From Candidatus Thermoflexus tengchongensis (GTDB lineage: Bacteria; Chloroflexota; Anaerolineae; Thermoflexales; Thermoflexaceae), in the NCBI GenBank assembly GCA_016842085.1, contig JAEVEX010000042.1, positions 1-64,000 on the forward strand: a stretch of 64,000 nucleotides of DNA, given 5' to 3'. This document shows positions 62,730 through 64,000 of the stretch, piece after piece. Both the position numbers and the translations under genes were made by a program. Every line of letters begins with the position of its first letter. Within the stretch, counting starts at the first letter, position 1. The notes beneath the pieces are model-generated. The model was not told the origin of the DNA. It saw only the letters and a list, made by a program, of their open reading frames with translations, and did no database searches.

Positions 62730-64000
62730 TCATTCTCCCCGCACCATACGTCGTGCGATCTGATTGTGCCGCTCGATCAGACGTCCCTCTTCCACCGTAA
62801 GCAGCACGCCATCCTCGATGATCGTCTTCCCCTGGACAACCACGAGGTCTGCCGGACGGGGGTGGCAGAACACCAGGGCGGCCATCGGATCATGGAGGGC
62901 CCCCGCGTAATCCAGGCGATCCAGCCGCCATGCGGCGAAATCCGCCGCCTTCCCGGGGGATAGCTGCCCGATATCGTCCCGCCCCAGGACCGCGGCGCCG
63001 CCCCGGGTGGCCAGCCAGAGGGCTTCCTCCGCTGTGAGGGCATCGGGCCGTTCCAGGGCGACCCGCTGGAGGAGCATGGCCTGCCGCGCCTCTGCCAGCA
63101 TGTGGGAAGCATCATTGCTGGCGCTGCCATCCACCCCCAGCCCTACCTTCACCCCCTGGTCCAGCATGGCGCGGATCGGAGCGATGCCGGAGGCCAGGCG
63201 CATGTTGGAGCTGGGACAATGGGCGACCCCAGCGCCCGTCCGGGCCAGGAAGGCGATCTCTTCCCGGTTGACGTGCACCATGTGCGCAAACCACACATCC
63301 GGACCCTCCCAGCCCAGCTCCATCGCATAAGCCACTGGCCGCCGGCCAAAGCGCGCCAGACAATACTCCTCTTCGTCCCGGGTCTCCGCCAGGTGGGTAT
63401 GGAGCATCACGCCATACTGGCGGGCCATGGCCGCCGCCTCCCGCATGAGATCGGGAGTGACGGAGAAGGGGGAACACGGGGCCAGGGCTACCCGACACAT
63501 CGCGTAAGGCCGGGGGTCGTGATAGGTTTCGATGACCCGCTGCATGTCCTTCAGGATGGCGTCCTCCTCTTCCACCACCGTATCCGGCGGAAGGCCGCCT
63601 TTCGATTCGCCCAGGGACATGGCGCCGCGGGTGGCATGAAACCGGATCCCGATCTCCTGAGCGGCCCGGATCTCATCGTCGAGCCGCGCGCCGTTCGGGA
63701 AGAGATACAGGTGGTCGCTGGTGGTCGTGCATCCGGAGTGCAGGAGCTCGGCCATTCCCACCAGGGCGCTGATATAAACCGCCTCCGCGTCCATACGCGC
63801 CCAGATGGGATACAGGGTGCGCAGCCAGTCGAACAATTTCGCGTTCTGAGCGATCACCCGGGTGAGGGTCTGGTAGAGGTGATGATGGGTGTTCACCAGG
63901 CCCGGGATCACCACCATGCCGCGGGCGTCGATCACCCGATCCGCCTCCGGGGGAAGCGTCGCGGTGGGACCCACCTGCTCGATGACGCCATCCCGGGCGA
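62730..64000 (-). CDS. Amidohydrolase (8-oxoguanine deaminase / AtzB-like), 5' end outside window
   Basis: The visible 423 or so codons include the metal-binding VVIPGLVNTHHHLYQTL, the second His site LHTHLAETRDEEEY, VWFAHMVHVNREEI, HCPSSNMRLASGIAPI and the Asp of GLGVDGSASNDASHM, as in TIM-barrel deaminases such as 8-oxoguanine deaminase and hydroxyatrazine ethylaminohydrolase. The frame continues past 63974 (RDGVIEQVGPT) to the window edge, so the first few tens of residues are missing. Confidence 0.88.
   Translation of the reverse strand, partial: ARDGVIEQVGPTATLPPEADRVIDARGMVVIPGLVNTHHHLYQTLTRVIAQNAKLFDWLRTLYPIWARMDAEAVYISALVGMAELLHSGCTTTSDHLYLFPNGARLDDEIRAAQEIGIRFHATRGAMSLGESKGGLPPDTVVEEEDAILKDMQRVIETYHDPRPYAMCRVALAPCSPFSVTPDLMREAAAMARQYGVMLHTHLAETRDEEEYCLARFGRRPVAYAMELGWEGPDVWFAHMVHVNREEIAFLARTGAGVAHCPSSNMRLASGIAPIRAMLDQGVKVGLGVDGSASNDASHMLAEARQAMLLQRVALERPDALTAEEALWLATRGGAAVLGRDDIGQLSPGKAADFAAWRLDRLDYAGALHDPMAALVFCHPRPADLVVVQGKTIIEDGVLLTVEEGRLIERHNQIARRMVRGE

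Overview
This is GC-rich bacterial chromosome, most likely from a thermophilic member of the Chloroflexota. That placement is an inference from gene content: a MinCDE-RodA cluster, a coupled VKOR-DsbA pair, a four-gene succinate dehydrogenase set, many lipoprotein/LysM-type envelope genes, a type III CRISPR system and very high GC. No rRNA or tRNA gene was found to settle it.

Layout. (1) 1-5248 is a large CRISPR array of 79 repeats that continues beyond the left edge. The repeat sense (3' end ATTGAAAC/G on the minus strand), a promoter at 5316-5344 and a leader show that it is transcribed leftwards. (2) 5799-20277 holds mainly housekeeping genes: an FAD oxidoreductase, a cluster of GC-rich palindromic repeats, metG with a probable leader-peptide attenuator, glmU, a LysM envelope protein, ogt, an MrfA-like helicase carrying an HNH domain, an AAA ATPase/DUF4276 pair and polA. 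(3) 20348-31335 is a type III-C-like CRISPR effector operon in the order cmr1, cmr6, csx11 (cas10), cmr4, cmr5, cmr3. Three toxin-antitoxin-like nucleotidyltransferase pairs sit between its genes: NTase/HEPN, AbiE-like, and a 73-aa protein with an NTase. No cas1, cas2 or cas6 is present. (4) 31399-40000 holds an ABC permease, rsmG, selA, an HNH protein, DUF2905, fumC, a methyltransferase-glycosyltransferase pair and a conserved hypothetical. (5) 40066-44704 is sdhCDAB on the minus strand, interrupted by an aspartic-protease gene and by a decayed HEPN/NTase pair. (6) 44904-64000 holds gatB, a beta-propeller lipoprotein, an FtsH-like protease, minCDE-rodA, an aminotransferase, a saccharopine-dehydrogenase-like protein, an acidic Cys-rich protein, VKOR, DsbA, moeA, tsaD, ybaK, two small uncharacterised genes, rplY (L25/Ctc) and an amidohydrolase cut by the right edge.

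How the parts work together. The array would supply guides to the Cmr-type complex. Its Cas10 homologue keeps the HD nuclease motif but shows no GGDD cyclase motif, while Cmr4 keeps its likely RNA-cleaving Asp. The embedded NTase pairs overlap the cas genes by 4-14 bases, so they are probably co-translated with the effector, either as addiction modules guarding the operon or as back-up abortive-infection devices. The metG leader carries its own promoter, a 21-codon peptide with adjacent Met codons and a strong terminator, which suggests methionine-responsive attenuation. The CRISPR array also records its history: the leader-proximal 17 repeats differ from the older 62 at the final base, and three spacers occur twice with identical ends on one side.
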